From Triangularia verruculosa (Eukaryota > Ascomycota > Sordariomycetes > Sordariales > Podosporaceae): a stretch of DNA of 64,000 nt. The translations under genes were made by a program, and so were the position numbers. Below the pieces are notes generated by a model. The model was not told the origin of the DNA. It ran no database searches and worked only from the letters and a program-made list of their open reading frames with translations. Where the stretch lies: contig MU863957.1 in NCBI GenBank assembly GCA_033296885.1, positions 62,001 through 126,000 on the forward strand. Direction: 5' to 3'. The first letter of the stretch is position 1. Each line of letters opens with the position of its first letter. Shown piece by piece: positions 33,311-45,636 of this stretch.

Positions 33311-33941
33311 ATGGGTACCTCCTCGGTGTTCCCCATCTTGACGGCCACAGTCTTCTTCCTCGCCCTCGTCTTCCCCTTGTTGACCTCGGGCGAAGGTGGC
33401 TTCACGCACGACTGCGCCTACGCAGGTGCCAATCTGACCGACAGGCACCACTGGATTGGTATCTACTGTCTCAACGACGACGTTGATATCTACGGCTTTA
33501 ATTACAGCATGTGAGTACCCATCTCTCTCTCTCTGGTGATCTCTGGTAGATGCTAACACATGTTGATAGGCTCGACTTGGACCGCTGCATCGGTAACAAC
33601 GCTGGACAGCTGGTTCCCTATGAGAAGTGAGTAGAGTGTTTCGAGATCGCGACATATGAAGTAGTCTACTAACTTGAGAGCAGTGGAAACTACTCGGGAT
33701 CATGCACAAACTGCACTTTCCTTCATGATAAGTCGCTGCATCTTAGTTGTCTATGTTGGAATATGGACAGCAAACTGGTCAACTCGACACTCGACTTGAG
33801 TAAGTGTCTTTTCCCCTCATGAAATATCAACTAGGAGTTGCTCACAGTAGCACAGATGGCACCCTCTACGATTCAAACGGAGCTGTTGGGTGTTACAGCT
33901 TCCTCGGCAACAAGTCCTGGGAGCCAGAGCCAGATCCTTGA
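33311..33941 (+). CDS. Secreted CVNH (cyanovirin-N homology) domain protein
   Basis: Exons 33311-33510, 33570-33626, 33684-33799 and 33856-33941 give 152 residues. A hydrophobic N-terminus (about residues 4-26, VFPILTATVFFLALVFPLL) is a clear signal peptide. The mature part resembles the CVNH fold: LDLDRCIGNNAGQLVPYENG between the two halves and STLDLNGTLYDSNGAVGCY at the end, with the alternation of Cys pairs seen in that family. Fungal CVNH proteins are small mannose-binding lectins. Seven N-X-S/T sites suggest heavy glycosylation in the secretory pathway. Carbohydrate specificity and role are not inferable. The protein runs only 14 residues past the last Cys. Confidence 0.78.
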
Positions 33942-34212
33942 GTGACAAGCTGCTGGAATATCGCAACTCCTGGCTGAGTGAATTTGGCGGACAAGCATCA
34001 CATATGGGCATGACAAGATACGGTGAGGGCTACAACTCATGTTTGTTTTTGACATGTATTTTATTTGTCTTACTTTCTTTTTGGCCATTTTCAGCCCGTA
34101 CCAGCGGGACGGGATTTTTGACACTCAGACAGAGATGCATTTCTTGTCATGATGGGAAAATAGGTACACAATCCACACAAGAAATATCACTACCCTCTCA
34201 GTGAGTAGACCT

Positions 34213-35811
34213 TCACCGTCTAGGGCCGCTCGGACCGTTGATTGTGACCACCTGCCCCCCCTGTAGGGGAAAATTCAGGGAATCCTGCGGCGTCTCCCTT
34301 CCCTCGGGCGACTGGGTCTCTCTGGTGATCTCAATACTCGTCTTGATCCTCACACCACCAGAGATGCACGAGTATATTGAGTTCGAACTCGGCGTTCGCT
34401 TCTTATCCCATAATCTGCCAGCGGTTCTTGATTCGTAGTAGTGAGAGTTCCTATGATCATAGTGATTCAAGTACCGAGTCCGGTTGGATGGCATGGGATA
34501 GGGGTCGGGATCAGGCATTTGCATGGCCAGCTCGAAATCAGGGGAGTCAGGCTCCCGAATCTGGGTGTCGTTGGGAAGGTTGACGGGGCTGTAGATGTCA
34601 TCTGGCGAGATGGGCTGGTACGGCAAGGGGTAGTCGTCTTTTACTTCGCGGAGGTTTTGAGACTGAACGAGAGGGTTTGTGTTGGCTTGGTTTGGTGCCG
34701 CGCCGGGTGGTGGTGGTGGTGGTCTGGACTTTTTGGACCGGGATCGAGAGGCGGTGTTGCTGTATTTGCTGCCCTGGCGCCAGGGGGTTCGTCTGGGTCC
34801 GAAGCCGCGCATGAGGGGGCGGAGGGTGGCTGCGCAGCCGGCGATGATGCCGAGGGAGGTTTCCATGACGCTCCAGAAGGCGGTGCCGCTTTTGGGGTTA
34901 GACTATTGATAAGGAGATGGTGGGACGGGGGACGGGGGACGGGGGACGGGGGACTTACTTGGTTTGTTCGAGAAATTCTGGATCGGAGATGGGGATGAAT
35001 TTGACGTAGGGGATGCGAACGATCAGACAAATCCCCGCGAACAGGCCCATTCCGAGGAGGGTGGCTACTCCGGCTTTGGTACGCTTGTTGAGGTTGACGT
35101 CCCAGAGAATGGCAATGGGTAGGAAGGCGAGGATGAAGTCGGTGATGGCGCTGATGATACTGTGGGCGATGGTGGTGCGGGGAACGATGTCCTTGCTGAT
35201 GCTTGACAGGCCGTTATTGTGAACTCTTGGAATACACTGTGGGTTGATAGGGGTACTTACCAGCTGCCACCGGAGGGATCGAGGACTTGGTTGTAAAAGT
35301 ACGACGAGGGAGAGCATTGGAAGACGACGATGAAGAAGTAGACTACGGTGAGGGTCCATGTGCAGGCTAGGTTGACGTAGATGATGCTTCGGTGGATTTT
35401 AGAGGTGGCTATGCGGAGGAGAAAGACGGCGATGGAGGTGCGGACGAGGGCGGAGAGGGGGGCGTAGAGGGCTTCGTTGAGGAACCAGGAGTGGAGGGCG
35501 GTGTTTTCGCCCTTTTTGAAGTCGATGTCGCCTTGGTTGCTGGCGGACACGATGCCCCAGATTGTGATGGTGGCATGGGCGGTATATACAATCTCAAGGG
35601 AAGAGAAGTTGTTAGTTCGGTGTGACTGTTGGGTTGGTTATGGGGGTCAACTTACAACAGCGGCAAAGATGAGCCAGTCATCCGGGGATATTTTCTTGAC
35701 GGTTAACGACTTGACTAGAATTCGAAGAGAAAGAAAGATATAGACAAGGACGAGGAAGGTTATTTGAAGCACGAAAAGACGGACCCCTCGAGGGTCAAGG
35801 TCTGATAACAT
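34213..35811 (-). CDS. PTH11-like seven-helix membrane protein (fungal rhodopsin-domain family)
   Basis: Exons 35656-35811, 35261-35592, 34959-35201 and 34213-34888 give 468 residues. About seven hydrophobic helices occupy residues 1-290, with the family motifs ISPDDWLIFAAV, CISKDIVPRTTIAHSIIS, ITDFILAFLPIAILW, NKRTKAGVATLLGMG and FWSVMETSLGIIAGCAATLRPL. The rest is a long hydrophilic cytoplasmic tail with Pro-rich and Ser/Tyr-rich stretches. PTH11-type proteins are candidate fungal surface receptors; ligand unknown. The splice before CISKD was chosen because only the CAAG acceptor restores frame and the conserved Cys. The last intron carries a GGGGGAC tandem repeat. Confidence 0.82.
34923..34953 (+). 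repeat. GGGGGAC tandem repeat in last intron of PTH11-like gene
   Basis: Five runs of three to five G separated by AC lie on the plus strand, wholly inside the intron. The pattern satisfies the usual four-G-run rule for an intramolecular G-quadruplex; the gene transcript carries the C-rich complement. Confidence 0.8.
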
Positions 35812-36760
35812 GATGAGAAGGGAAATGAGAAGGCCAGGGGGGCGGTTCGGATAGAGTCCCCATCAAGAGTGATCGCGCATAAAGAGAGGTCCTGCACAAC
35901 AATACATGATGGAAAACAAAAGGTAAAGAATTTAGGCATTTTTCTGCAATGTTAAACTACCCAAATTGGGTCAAACCAACACAAGTCCAACGATGCCTTC
36001 GAAATTCTTGATCGTCTCAACCAAGCCCTTCTAGAGAAAACCACGGCGCAACGGTTCACGGCCGTTGGAGAAACCGTTTGGCTAGTTTAGAGAAAACAGT
36101 CAGCACTAAGCATCGGAACTGCTACTGACACAGATGAATCTGGGGGCTCGACTCATTCCTATCGAGCTTGTCAGCTTCGGTGTTTTGCCGGGTGGACATG
36201 ATACGTGGTGCGGTCAAGACAGCCCAAAACCCGTTGCAGAAGACAATATTTGAGTCCATTTGGGATATAGTCAGCACAACTATAGTCAAATAAAAATGTC
36301 TATATTTCTTGCCGAGTGGTGTTGAGGCTACCTCATACTTGGCTGATTGCAGTTGTCGCGATATGCCAGAACCGTGATGTGCATCACGCTAAAGCAGCTG
36401 TCAACTCGACCTATACATTGGATAAGTTGTGCATTGTCAATTTCATCAAAGAATCAATGATACCTAGAATTCGGTGTTTGAGTGCTTTGGAGCAAAAGCT
36501 CCATGCTAGGTATGTCGTCATTGATCGTGGATAGCTTCCAGAACCTCCCCCATTATGTCATAGACTGTGCGCTGGGTACCTGCAGTAGCACCTACTCTGC
36601 CAAACCTCTTGTACAAGTCAAAAGACTTTGACAACACCACCAGCTAGCCTCTACAATTCTGCCTGTCTTTGATTCAAGCAAATTTCATTCAACTAAAGAC
36701 ACATCGAGTTTCCAGTCGCAGACCAACTACAACAGACCAGCAAGAGACCAACGACTCAAA
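35812..36760. promoter_or_regulatory. Divergent intergenic region, PTH11-like / SDR
   Basis: About 950 bp with both promoters. No coding frame is supported. Confidence 0.5.
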
Positions 36761-37780
36761 ATGACGGACAAGGGACAATTCGAGAGTGGTAGGCATGACA
36801 CCGACTGCTAACCTTTTCGAAAGTGTTCGAACTCACACATTGAACAGGCCACAAGGTCCCAGTGACCCATCAAAGCTTCCCCGGAAAGGAGGGAGAGATG
36901 CCCAATCCCACACCACTGTTTGATGAGATCCCCACCAGTGACGGCAAGAGCCAGAAGTACAGAGCTGCGGATAAGCTCAAGGGAAAGCATGCTATTATCA
37001 CGGGTGGTGACTCTGGCATCGGACGTGCTACTGCTATCTTGTTCGCTATGGAGGGTGCCGATTCCTTGATTGCTTACCTGCCCGAGGAGGAAGACGATGC
37101 CCAAGAGACCAAGAAGCGGGTCGAGGCGTACGGTCAGAAATGCTACCTTGTTTCAACTGATCTGCGGGACCGGAGAAACTGCCAGAAAGTGGTGGACGAG
37201 GCCGTCAAGGTGTTCAATGGGCAGATTGACATCCTTTTCAACAATGCGGCATATCAAATGATGGTGGATGACATCAAGGATCTGTCAGAGTGAGTTTATC
37301 AGCTGGGCAGCGATGCAAAAGAACAAAATTGACTGACAATATACCACAAGGGATCAATGGGTTCATACCTTCAACACCAACATCCATCCATATTTCTACA
37401 TGGCCAAGTATTCACTGCCCTACATGAAGCCCGGCAGCACCATTATCAACAATGCCAGCATCAATGCCTACAGCGGCCGGCCTGACCTGTTGGACTACAC
37501 GTCAACAAAGGGTGCCATTGTTTCTTTTACCCGTGGCTTGAGCAATCAGCAGGTTGGGAAGGGCATCCGGGTGAACGCTGTGGCGCCGGGTCCCGTCTGG
37601 ACCCCCTTGATCCCGGCGACGATGACCGATGACGCGCAGAAGCAATTTACCAGCCCGATGGGTCGGCCCGCTCAGCCAAGTGAGATTGCAACCTGCGTCG
37701 TATTCCTGGCATCTTCCGATAGTTCAGCCATCAGCGGACAAACCATCCACTGCAACGGTGGTACTGTGTTGAATGGTTGA
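36761..37780 (+). CDS. Short-chain dehydrogenase/reductase (SDR)
   Basis: Exons 36761-36788, 36848-37289 and 37351-37780 give 299 residues. Rossmann fold with cofactor loop TGGDSGIGRA near residue 80, NNAA near 160, active-site Ser in NNASINAYSG and Tyr-x3-Lys in DYTSTKGA, then APGPVWTPLIP and a C-terminal SGQTIHCNGG. The 45-residue N-terminal extension ending PLFDEIPTSDGKSQKYRAADKLKG is typical of the bacterial YghA/YhdF-like and fungal general-stress SDR group, usually NADP-dependent and of unknown substrate. No targeting signal is seen. Neighbours give no clear pathway. Confidence 0.9.
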
Positions 37781-38509
37781 GAATTGGTCATGCTTGGGAG
37801 TTCAGGGCAAAATTGGGCGGAAGGCGTTTCGTGATAGCTGGGATCATGTAGTATAAACAATCAATGCAATGGCGGTAGAGCCAAGCCAAGAAAAAGCCCA
37901 ATGGAGAACTGGCGATGAGATGGTTGTTGGGAGATATGCTGTGACGTCTTGGGCTCTCAATGCACGCAACGGCAGTTGGCCGCCCACTGGGGAGACACAG
38001 TGCGGATTGGCCGACAGTGTAGGGCGGTTGATGACCGGGCAGGCGGTGAGATTGTCAAAACAAAGATGTGAAATACAATAGACACAGGAAGGAACCACTG
38101 TACCTGTTCTTGATGAAAGAAGCTCGGGCAAAACTTTCCACCAGCTTTGCTTGGTGGCAGGCACGAATGATGTGGCCATCGCCGCTGCCTGTTTGGATAT
38201 ACAACTGCGCACCGTGCACGCGTCCGTAACCTGACCGCTAGGACCTTGATGGCCGTTGTCTGGAGCTCAAATAATTATTCGCCCCCAGACCGCACTTGCA
38301 GGATTTGCCATCGAAAAACATCACTCATTGACCGTCTCACAGGTACAAGTGGCTCACGGCACATGGGCACTGCAATGTACCACGCGACTCATCCGAAACA
38401 ACTTCCGCTGTCACCACCCGAATAGGGTTCACACCTCTCACTTTCACTACCACTACCTTACAACTTTCTAGCTCCACTGCCCCGCCAAGAGAGCTTCGAC
38501 TCCGACAAA
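37781..38509. promoter_or_regulatory. Intergenic region upstream of the ABC transporter
   Basis: 730 bp between co-oriented genes. No coding frame is supported. A ten-base run of alternating CACTAC (about 38446-38456) lies close to the start codon leader. Confidence 0.45.
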
Positions 38510-41500
38510 ATGGCCTGGACGGCCGCCGAATTCTTGGGGCCGGAGCGCCTGCATGAGCTAATTGCAGTCGGTGCCGCTGTCCTGGTAGCATTGTTCTCAG
38601 CCTCTGCCATCACGCGTGCCTGGAGGGAGAGAAGCATCTTGGGCGGTTCTGGCTACACTCAGATCAATGATAACGACAACGAGGACTATGAAGATGCCGA
38701 CGGCGTGGCTACCCAAGACTCGATCCGAGCCTTTTCGGACACAAGACCTCGCATTGCGGTTGGTCTCGCCATTTTCACTGGCGTTGGGGCTTTGGTCGCT
38801 TCCAACATATTGATTCCACCTGCTCTCTCAGACTTGGTATTCTGGGCAGAGGTCGCCTGCTGGGTAAGTGGCCTCTTATTGAACTCATGCGAGCAGTGCT
38901 AACAAAAATATAGTCACTCCTCACTCTGCAAGCTATTTTGCTCCCTGCAAAGCATTTCTACTCTTCCAGGTTCCGCTCGACGGTCTATGGCTTGTTATCT
39001 TCACTTGTCATCGCCGTTGGGGTGGTTGTGCTCCACGGACTCCAAGGTCTCACCTTGATTTCAGATTCCGACTCGGATACCAAGCAACGGGCCGTCGGTA
39101 TTCTCTATCTTGTACAGTTTCTGGCTTCCGTCGGTGCAGTCTTTGGCTTTGCCGCCTTCCCAAGACGACCTGATGTTTACGACGAGCAAGGTCTGGTCGA
39201 TCAGCAACACACTCGGTCCTTGCTGGATCTTTTCTCATTTTCCTGGAACCGGGTTATCTTTGATGTCGCCAAGGAGCGTCAGATGAAACTCGAGGACATC
39301 CCGAACCTTGACTTCGCGACAAAATCAAGAAACCTGCAGGCCCGATATATCAAGGCGCGCCGCGAGAAGCTGCCACTCTGGAAGCAACTCATCTATGCTT
39401 ATTCCAGAGAACTGGCCCTGCAGTGGTTACTGACCTTGGTCGTCGCGCTTCTGGCCTTGTTTCCGCAAGTTGTCTTGTACAACTTTCTCGAGAGGATTGA
39501 GAGCAGCCAGAAACAAGCGGCTACAGATCCCACAATCTTCATTTGGGTCCTGGCCTTACTTCTTGCCCAACTGTTCCAAGTCGGTGTTAATAACTGGATT
39601 AGGTGGATCACTACAACTCGGCTTGAAATTCCCGTTGGCTCACTCCTGCAATCCTTGGTCTTCTTCAAGGCACTCAGGCAGTACGAGACCGCACCCCCCG
39701 GTCAAAAAGAGGATAAAAAGGACAAAAAAGACGGTAAAGATGGCGAGCCGAATGGCGTCAAAGATACAGACAGCAAGCCAGGGAAGAAACCCAATGCCAA
39801 GGGGAAAGAACCAGAGACTCGGCAAAATATCATCAACCACATGAAGCTCGACAGCAACCGCGTCACGATCTTTTGCATGTACAACAATAACTTTCCTATG
39901 GCCATCTTCAAGCTCATCTTCGCCGGAGGCTTCTGTATCAGCTTGATGGGTTGGCTGCCTGTAGTCAGCGGTCTTCTCACCGCATGCCTCGTGATCCCCA
40001 TTAGCTCACGACTGTCCACGAAATACACAGCACTTCATTTCGGCCTTATGAAATATCGTGACGGCAAAGCTCATCTTTTGACAGAGGCTCTTCAGGGCAT
40101 GCGTCAAATCAGATTCTCGGCCTTGGAACAGCATTGGGAAGACAAGATCCTCAAGAGCCGCAACGAAGAACTTAAGCAGTACTGGCGAGTGTGTGTATGG
40201 CAGTGTCTTGTCGTTTTCATCATCAACCTGGGTCCCATGATGCTTGCCAGTGTCACGTACGGTATTTACGTATGGCAGAATGGAACGAACATCAAGGCTT
40301 CTGTTCTCTTCACCGCGCTCGGACTTTTCGACCAGCTAGATGAGGCTGTGGCTTTGCTCCCGCTTCTTCAGACATACCTGCTCGAAGCATGGACCAGTGC
40401 TGTTCGGTTGGAAAAGTTCTTCGGCCAGTCTGACAAAGAGCCAGTATCGAAACCGGGAGACTCGATCCTGTTCAAAGGAGCCACAGTAGCGTGGCCGAGA
40501 ATCGAAGACACCGAGAAGCCCGATGAAGGGGACATCACAGACGAGAGAGGTGCTCACTCGATGCTCAGGGATATCAATCTGGAATTTCCTGTCGGCCAAT
40601 TGACACTGGTCTCGGGCAAAACCGGCGCTGGCAAAAGTCTCCTACTTGCAGCCATCTTGGGAGAAGTAAAGCTACTCAAAGGCTGCATTCAGATGCCTAC
40701 CCTCCCCAAGTTCGACCACGAGGCCAATGCTATTCCTGAGTCAGAGTGGATTATTCCCCAGCTGACTGCCTTTGTCTCTCAGACACCCTGGATCGAAGGT
40801 GGTACCGTGAGAGAGAACGTGATATTTGGCCTTCCTTTTGTGGAGGATCGCTATCGCAAGGTTCTTGCTGCTTGTGCACTCGAGAAGGATATTGAGCTCC
40901 TGATCGATGGTGACGAGACTGAGGTTGGGCCCAAGGGTGTCACGCTTTCCGGCGGTCAGCGTTGGCGGACGGCCCTTGCCCGAGCTCTTTACTCACGTGC
41001 TGGTATTCTAGTACTGGACGATGTTCTCAGTGCAGTTGACGCTCATGTTGGACGTCTGATTGTTGACAAAGCCCTGACTGGCGAGCTGGCCAGAGGCAGA
41101 ACTCGTATTATCGCAACTCATCATGCCGAGCTCGTCATGCCCCATGCCAGCTTCCATGTTCAGCTGCATAACGGAGAAGTTCTCTCGGTTGAGCACCTTA
41201 CACCCTCCGAAGACAGTCTTGCGTTCGCAACCCCATCTGAGGAGGATGCCTCCTCCACGGACGACAGTGCGGTCAACACTCAGCCTTCCATGGTGACCAA
41301 GAAAAAGTCCAAGGACGATGAGGAAAGCAGAGAGACTGGTCGCGTCAAAACTAAGGTCTACAAAGCCTACTTCAAGGCCAGCGGTGGTCTGTTGCCTTGG
41401 ATTGGTGGCGTATGTATTCTTTTGCTAGGCCACTTCATGTCCGTTTTCCGGGCTTGGAGTTTGAAAGAACTCGCGCAGGCTGCATCGACAGAGCCGGAAG

Positions 41501-43695
41501 CACTTCGTTTCACGGTTCAGACTACTTCGAGGAATGACTTCCATTTTGTCGCCGGTTCAGCCTCTGAGGAACACCTGGGCTGGCACTGGGGCTATGGCAT
41601 CTACTTCTGTAAGTTTATCGTCGCATACCATTTTCATCCCCACGATACTAACAATTTTGACCTCTTTCAGGGCTGTCCGTGTGGCTCTTCGTCGACTTCT
41701 CGATATTGCTAGTCCAGATCATGAGAGTTCTGACCTTTTTCCTCATCGGCATGAAAGCCTCGAGAGCTCTTTTCCAGAATATGACACACGCCATCCTCCG
41801 TGCTCCTTTGCGCTGGATAGACACAGTTCCAGCTGGTCGGATCTTGAATAGGTTCACGTCGGATATGTTCATAGTGGACCGCCGACTCTCTAATCAAGCC
41901 TTTACCTTGATCCGCACAGTCTTGTTCTTGTTGGTCATCATAGCTACGAGGTACAGTTACTGATCTGTCTCTTCCCTGCAACCCAGAGTGCTGACTTGGT
42001 GAAACAGTTTATCAGTGTCGGTCTACGTCATCTTCTTCGGCATCCTGTTATTCATCCTCTATGTCCGAGTTTCCATGGCGTACATTGATGCTGCCCGAGA
42101 AGTCAAGCGCATTAACTCTGTCTCCCACTCTCCAATCTATGACCAGTTCAGCTCTGTGCTGTCCGGTTTGTCCACCATTCGAGCATTCGACCGCACCGAG
42201 TTCTACATGAATCGCATGTTTTCCCTGATCGACAACAGCTCCAAGGCATCCTGGGCACTTCAGCTCTCTGGTCGCTGGATGGCTGTCCGTATGGGAGTTC
42301 TCGGCGCTCTCTTTGTTGCCGTCGTTGCCAACGCGGTAGCAGTCAGTGGCACAAATGCTGCATTGGCTGGGTTCAGCTTGGCCTTCGCCCTGCGCTACAC
42401 CAACGCCTTGACCTCTGTACTCCAGGCATTGACATCGGTTGAGCTGGGCTTCAATGCATGCGAGAGAGTCTTGGAGTATGCAGAGATTGAGACAGAACCG
42501 GAAGGTGGTAAGGATGTTGCGGCGGCGTGGCCTACCGAGGGCAAGATCGAAGTTCAGAACTTGACCGTCAAATATGCTGATGACCTGCCTCCGGTTCTGA
42601 AGCAGCTCAACTTCAACGTGGGCGCTGGCGAGAGAGTGGGTATCGTTGGACGGACAGGTGCCGGGAAGTCGACTCTGGCGGCCGTGTTCTTCCGCCTCCT
42701 CGTACCTGTTGAGGGCTCTGTCTACATCGACAACGTCGACATCTCCACACTGAAGCTTAGCCAGCTGCGAAGCCGCTTGGCCATCATCCCTCAGGACCCG
42801 TTCCTTTTCTCGTAAGTCGCTCTTCCTTTTTTGGTTTTTCTCTCAGAGCCAAATAAGGCAATGTGCTAACTTGCATCGTGATAGTGGTACACTACGATCA
42901 AACCTTGATATGGAGGGCCTCCTTGAGGACCACGAATTGATATCGGCACTGCAGCGTGTTCATCTGATTGAGCCTGTGGATGATCAGGACCGTCCAGCTG
43001 TGGTCCCACGCGCTGGTGCCTCGGTCACTTTGGGATCTTCTGCTGTCCCGCTTGTTGATTCAGAAACGGCTACTGAGGCATCGACAATGGTTGAGGGCGA
43101 GCCGACGGTAATCGAACCAGAACCGGAGCTTAACCAGCCTGGAGATAATGTCAACATTTTCACCAACCTGTCGACGCCCATCAGCACCGGTGGCGCAAAC
43201 CTGTCTCAGGGACAGCGCCAGCTCGTCTGTCTCGCACGCTCCCTTCTCAAGCGCCCCAAGATTGTAATCCTTGATGAGGCTACCAGCGCTGTTGACAAAG
43301 GGACTGATGGTAACATCCAAGAGTCACTTCGGAAGGAGTTTGCTGCTGCCGGCTGCACAGTTCTGGTCATCGCCCACCGCCTCTCTACCGTTGCCGATTT
43401 CGACCGTTTGTTGGTGATGGACAAGGGTCGTGTGGCCGAGTTTGGCAGCCCGCGAGAGTTGCTAGAGGCGGGCATGAGACGCTCTGTGGAGAAACCCCAG
43501 CAGCAAGATGTCTCTCAGGTTGACGGTGTCACCGGTGAAGAGGACAACGACGATGACAACGTCGACGGCACTGGCGCGTTCTGGGAGTTGGTGCAGAAGA
43601 GCGCGGAAAAGGAGAAGCTCTTAGAGATGGTCTTTGGCAGTGGGAAGGATATCTTGCTGAAGGAGATCTTTGGCACCACAAAGGGAGATGAGTAG
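38510..43695 (+). CDS. ABCC-type (MRP) full-length ABC transporter
   Basis: Exons 38510-38863, 38914-41608, 41671-41950, 42008-42811 and 42885-43695 give 1647 residues. The order is N-terminal membrane segments (TMD0-like), TMD1, NBD1, TMD2, NBD2. NBD1 has GKTGAGKS near residue 685, the signature LSGGQR near 797 and VLDDVLSAVD; Asp replaces the catalytic Glu, usual for ABCC NBD1. NBD2 has GRTGAGKS near 1324, NLSQGQR near 1483 and VILDEATSAVD, so hydrolysis should occur at the second composite site. The family exports glutathione conjugates, bile-acid-like compounds and drugs, often at the vacuole. A Lys/Asp-rich insert (EDKKDKKDGKDGEPNG) lies in TMD1, and about 60 acidic residues are inserted in NBD2 between Q-loop and signature. 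Substrate unknown. Confidence 0.93.
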
Positions 43696-45636
43696 TGGAA
43701 TTTCAAGGGTGCTTGGGGGAAATACAAGGCTTCTTATTCATAGACTTAGATCTCTTCTGGCGTTGTGATTAACCGGGACACGGGTCCGGTGGGGATAGAG
43801 CGTTATTAAAACAAAAGGAGCAAGCGTTGTAGCTATATTGTGTGTAAACCCATATACAACTCAGGGAGTAATGAAAACAGATCTTGATCAATCTTACTGG
43901 CATCACATGCTTGGAGGAGCAGTTGTTGTTGCCGCCTATTCCTCCTACCCGTCCGTGGAGTCTACAAAACTTTCAGCTGAGAGCCGAGTGACATGATGGA
44001 GCCAGATATTGAGACTTATGACGGGATATTTTTGTTCTCTTTCAAGGAAACCGAAGTTCGCATGATGCCTGTTTGAGATCTTCTGGTTCACCCGGTTCTG
44101 TCAAGAATCCTGTCACAACAGCGACAACAGGGAATCATTTGTGATAGAAGTAGTTATATGAAAATCTATCTACCAGCATGATTTACCAGTATAAGGTAAC
44201 TGCTTATTACATGTAAAATATACATGGCCCTTCTTGCTTTGTGTGATTATGATTAACCTTTAGGTTGATCCATAATCTCCCATTTTCTTTAGGTGATGTG
44301 ATCCAGGAAGCAGCCAGGTCGAATCTTCCCCTTGAGGTTTTTTTCTTGGGCGCCAGAAAAAATGAAATTAAAAGAAAAGCACTCATCGCCAGCTGACTTC
44401 GCGTTTCGGGCCTGTCCGCTTGACGGGTGCGTCCAGCGACAGTCCTCTTTCCCTTGTGAAACCATCCCTTTTTTGTGTCTTTTATGATGACTATGACCTT
44501 GAGTCCGGTTAACGGTTCTCGCTCCTTTGTGTGTCATTTTTTTTTTTGAGCGTTGAGTTTTGGACCACTACCATGCCCACTGTGCTATATTCAAGATGCC
44601 AACGATAATGGACGCGCTGGAACAGTACATTGGCATGGCGACCTTTTTGCGGATTCTTGTGCCATGGTTCCAAGACAAGATCTAGCCTTTGGAAAGCAGG
44701 TAAGTATCGGTAGCCCCTCGCTTCTCAAAGCAGCGAGAGGTAAGTGTAACGGCAGCAAGCGTGATGTAGGTTTGATGACGACCGCGAGGTCTATCTGGTG
44801 CAGTCTTACATTAGGTATCAAGGGCGATTATGCAGGCTAGACGCAAAAGTTGGAAAAAATCACCATGGAGAAATGCGAGCTTTCTGTCTTCAAGATGTCA
44901 CAGTTGGGACCCATAAGGTATAATAAGAGAAAGTGCAGGTTCGTTCCAAAAAAACTATTGTTCTTTTTTTGGTGTTTTCTGATGCCTAATTATGATTACT
45001 GTCCTCCCCCTTGATACCAATGTCGAGTAGAAACCACTGCTGAGTAAAAAACCACTGCTGAGTAAAAGAATTCAACGCGTGAAATGAGAAATAGCCATAA
45101 TCCTCCCCCCTTTCCTCCTGATACTGCTGTTGAGTAAAAGAATGCAACGCAATAACCATTATCTTTCCCCCCCCCCTCTCCCTCCCCCCTCATACTGCTT
45201 CTGAGTAAAAGAATGCAACGAATGAAATGAGAAATAACCACGACCTCCTCCCCTCTTTCCTTCCCTTTTGGTGTTTTTTGGTGTTTTTTTGGTGTATTGT
45301 GTTTGGATAATCCTTAAACTTCTTAAGTCGCGCCGCCAGCGGGAAGTAAAAGTAGAAAAACTGAAAAGAAAAAAACTAAAAAGTAAAGAAACTGAAAAGA
45401 AAAGAAAGAAAAAAAACCAATCTCGATTGTTCGGCCGCGCCAATCGTGTACATCGCTGCCGTGTGCGATCGCGTTGGTTGCTTGTGCGCGTGCGCGAGAG
45501 AGCGGATCACAACCCCGATCTGCCAACGTTACATACAGGTCCAGCCTCAGTTTTCGCTGTCAGTCACTATGATCTTGACACTCTCCCCCTTTGCCTCGCA
45601 CTCATCATTGTCCTTCTCCAGTGGCTAGGTGGTTAA
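43696..45636. other. Intergenic region with pyrimidine tracts and short repeats
   Basis: 1.94 kb between the convergent ABC transporter and Cys-rich protein genes. No coding frame is supported. Repeats at 45050-45275 are listed separately. Homopolymer-rich stretches (TTTGGTGTTTTTTGG near 45270, A-rich 45345-45420) mark low complexity. Confidence 0.5.
45051..45275 (+). repeat. Degenerate tandem repeat, period about 72 bp
   Basis: The word GAGTAAAAGAATKCAACG starts at 45060, 45132 and 45203, each followed by an AAATGAGAAATA or AATAACC segment and then a C/T-rich tract. Two shorter GAGTAAAAAACC or GAGTAGAAACC copies precede it. Confidence 0.7.
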
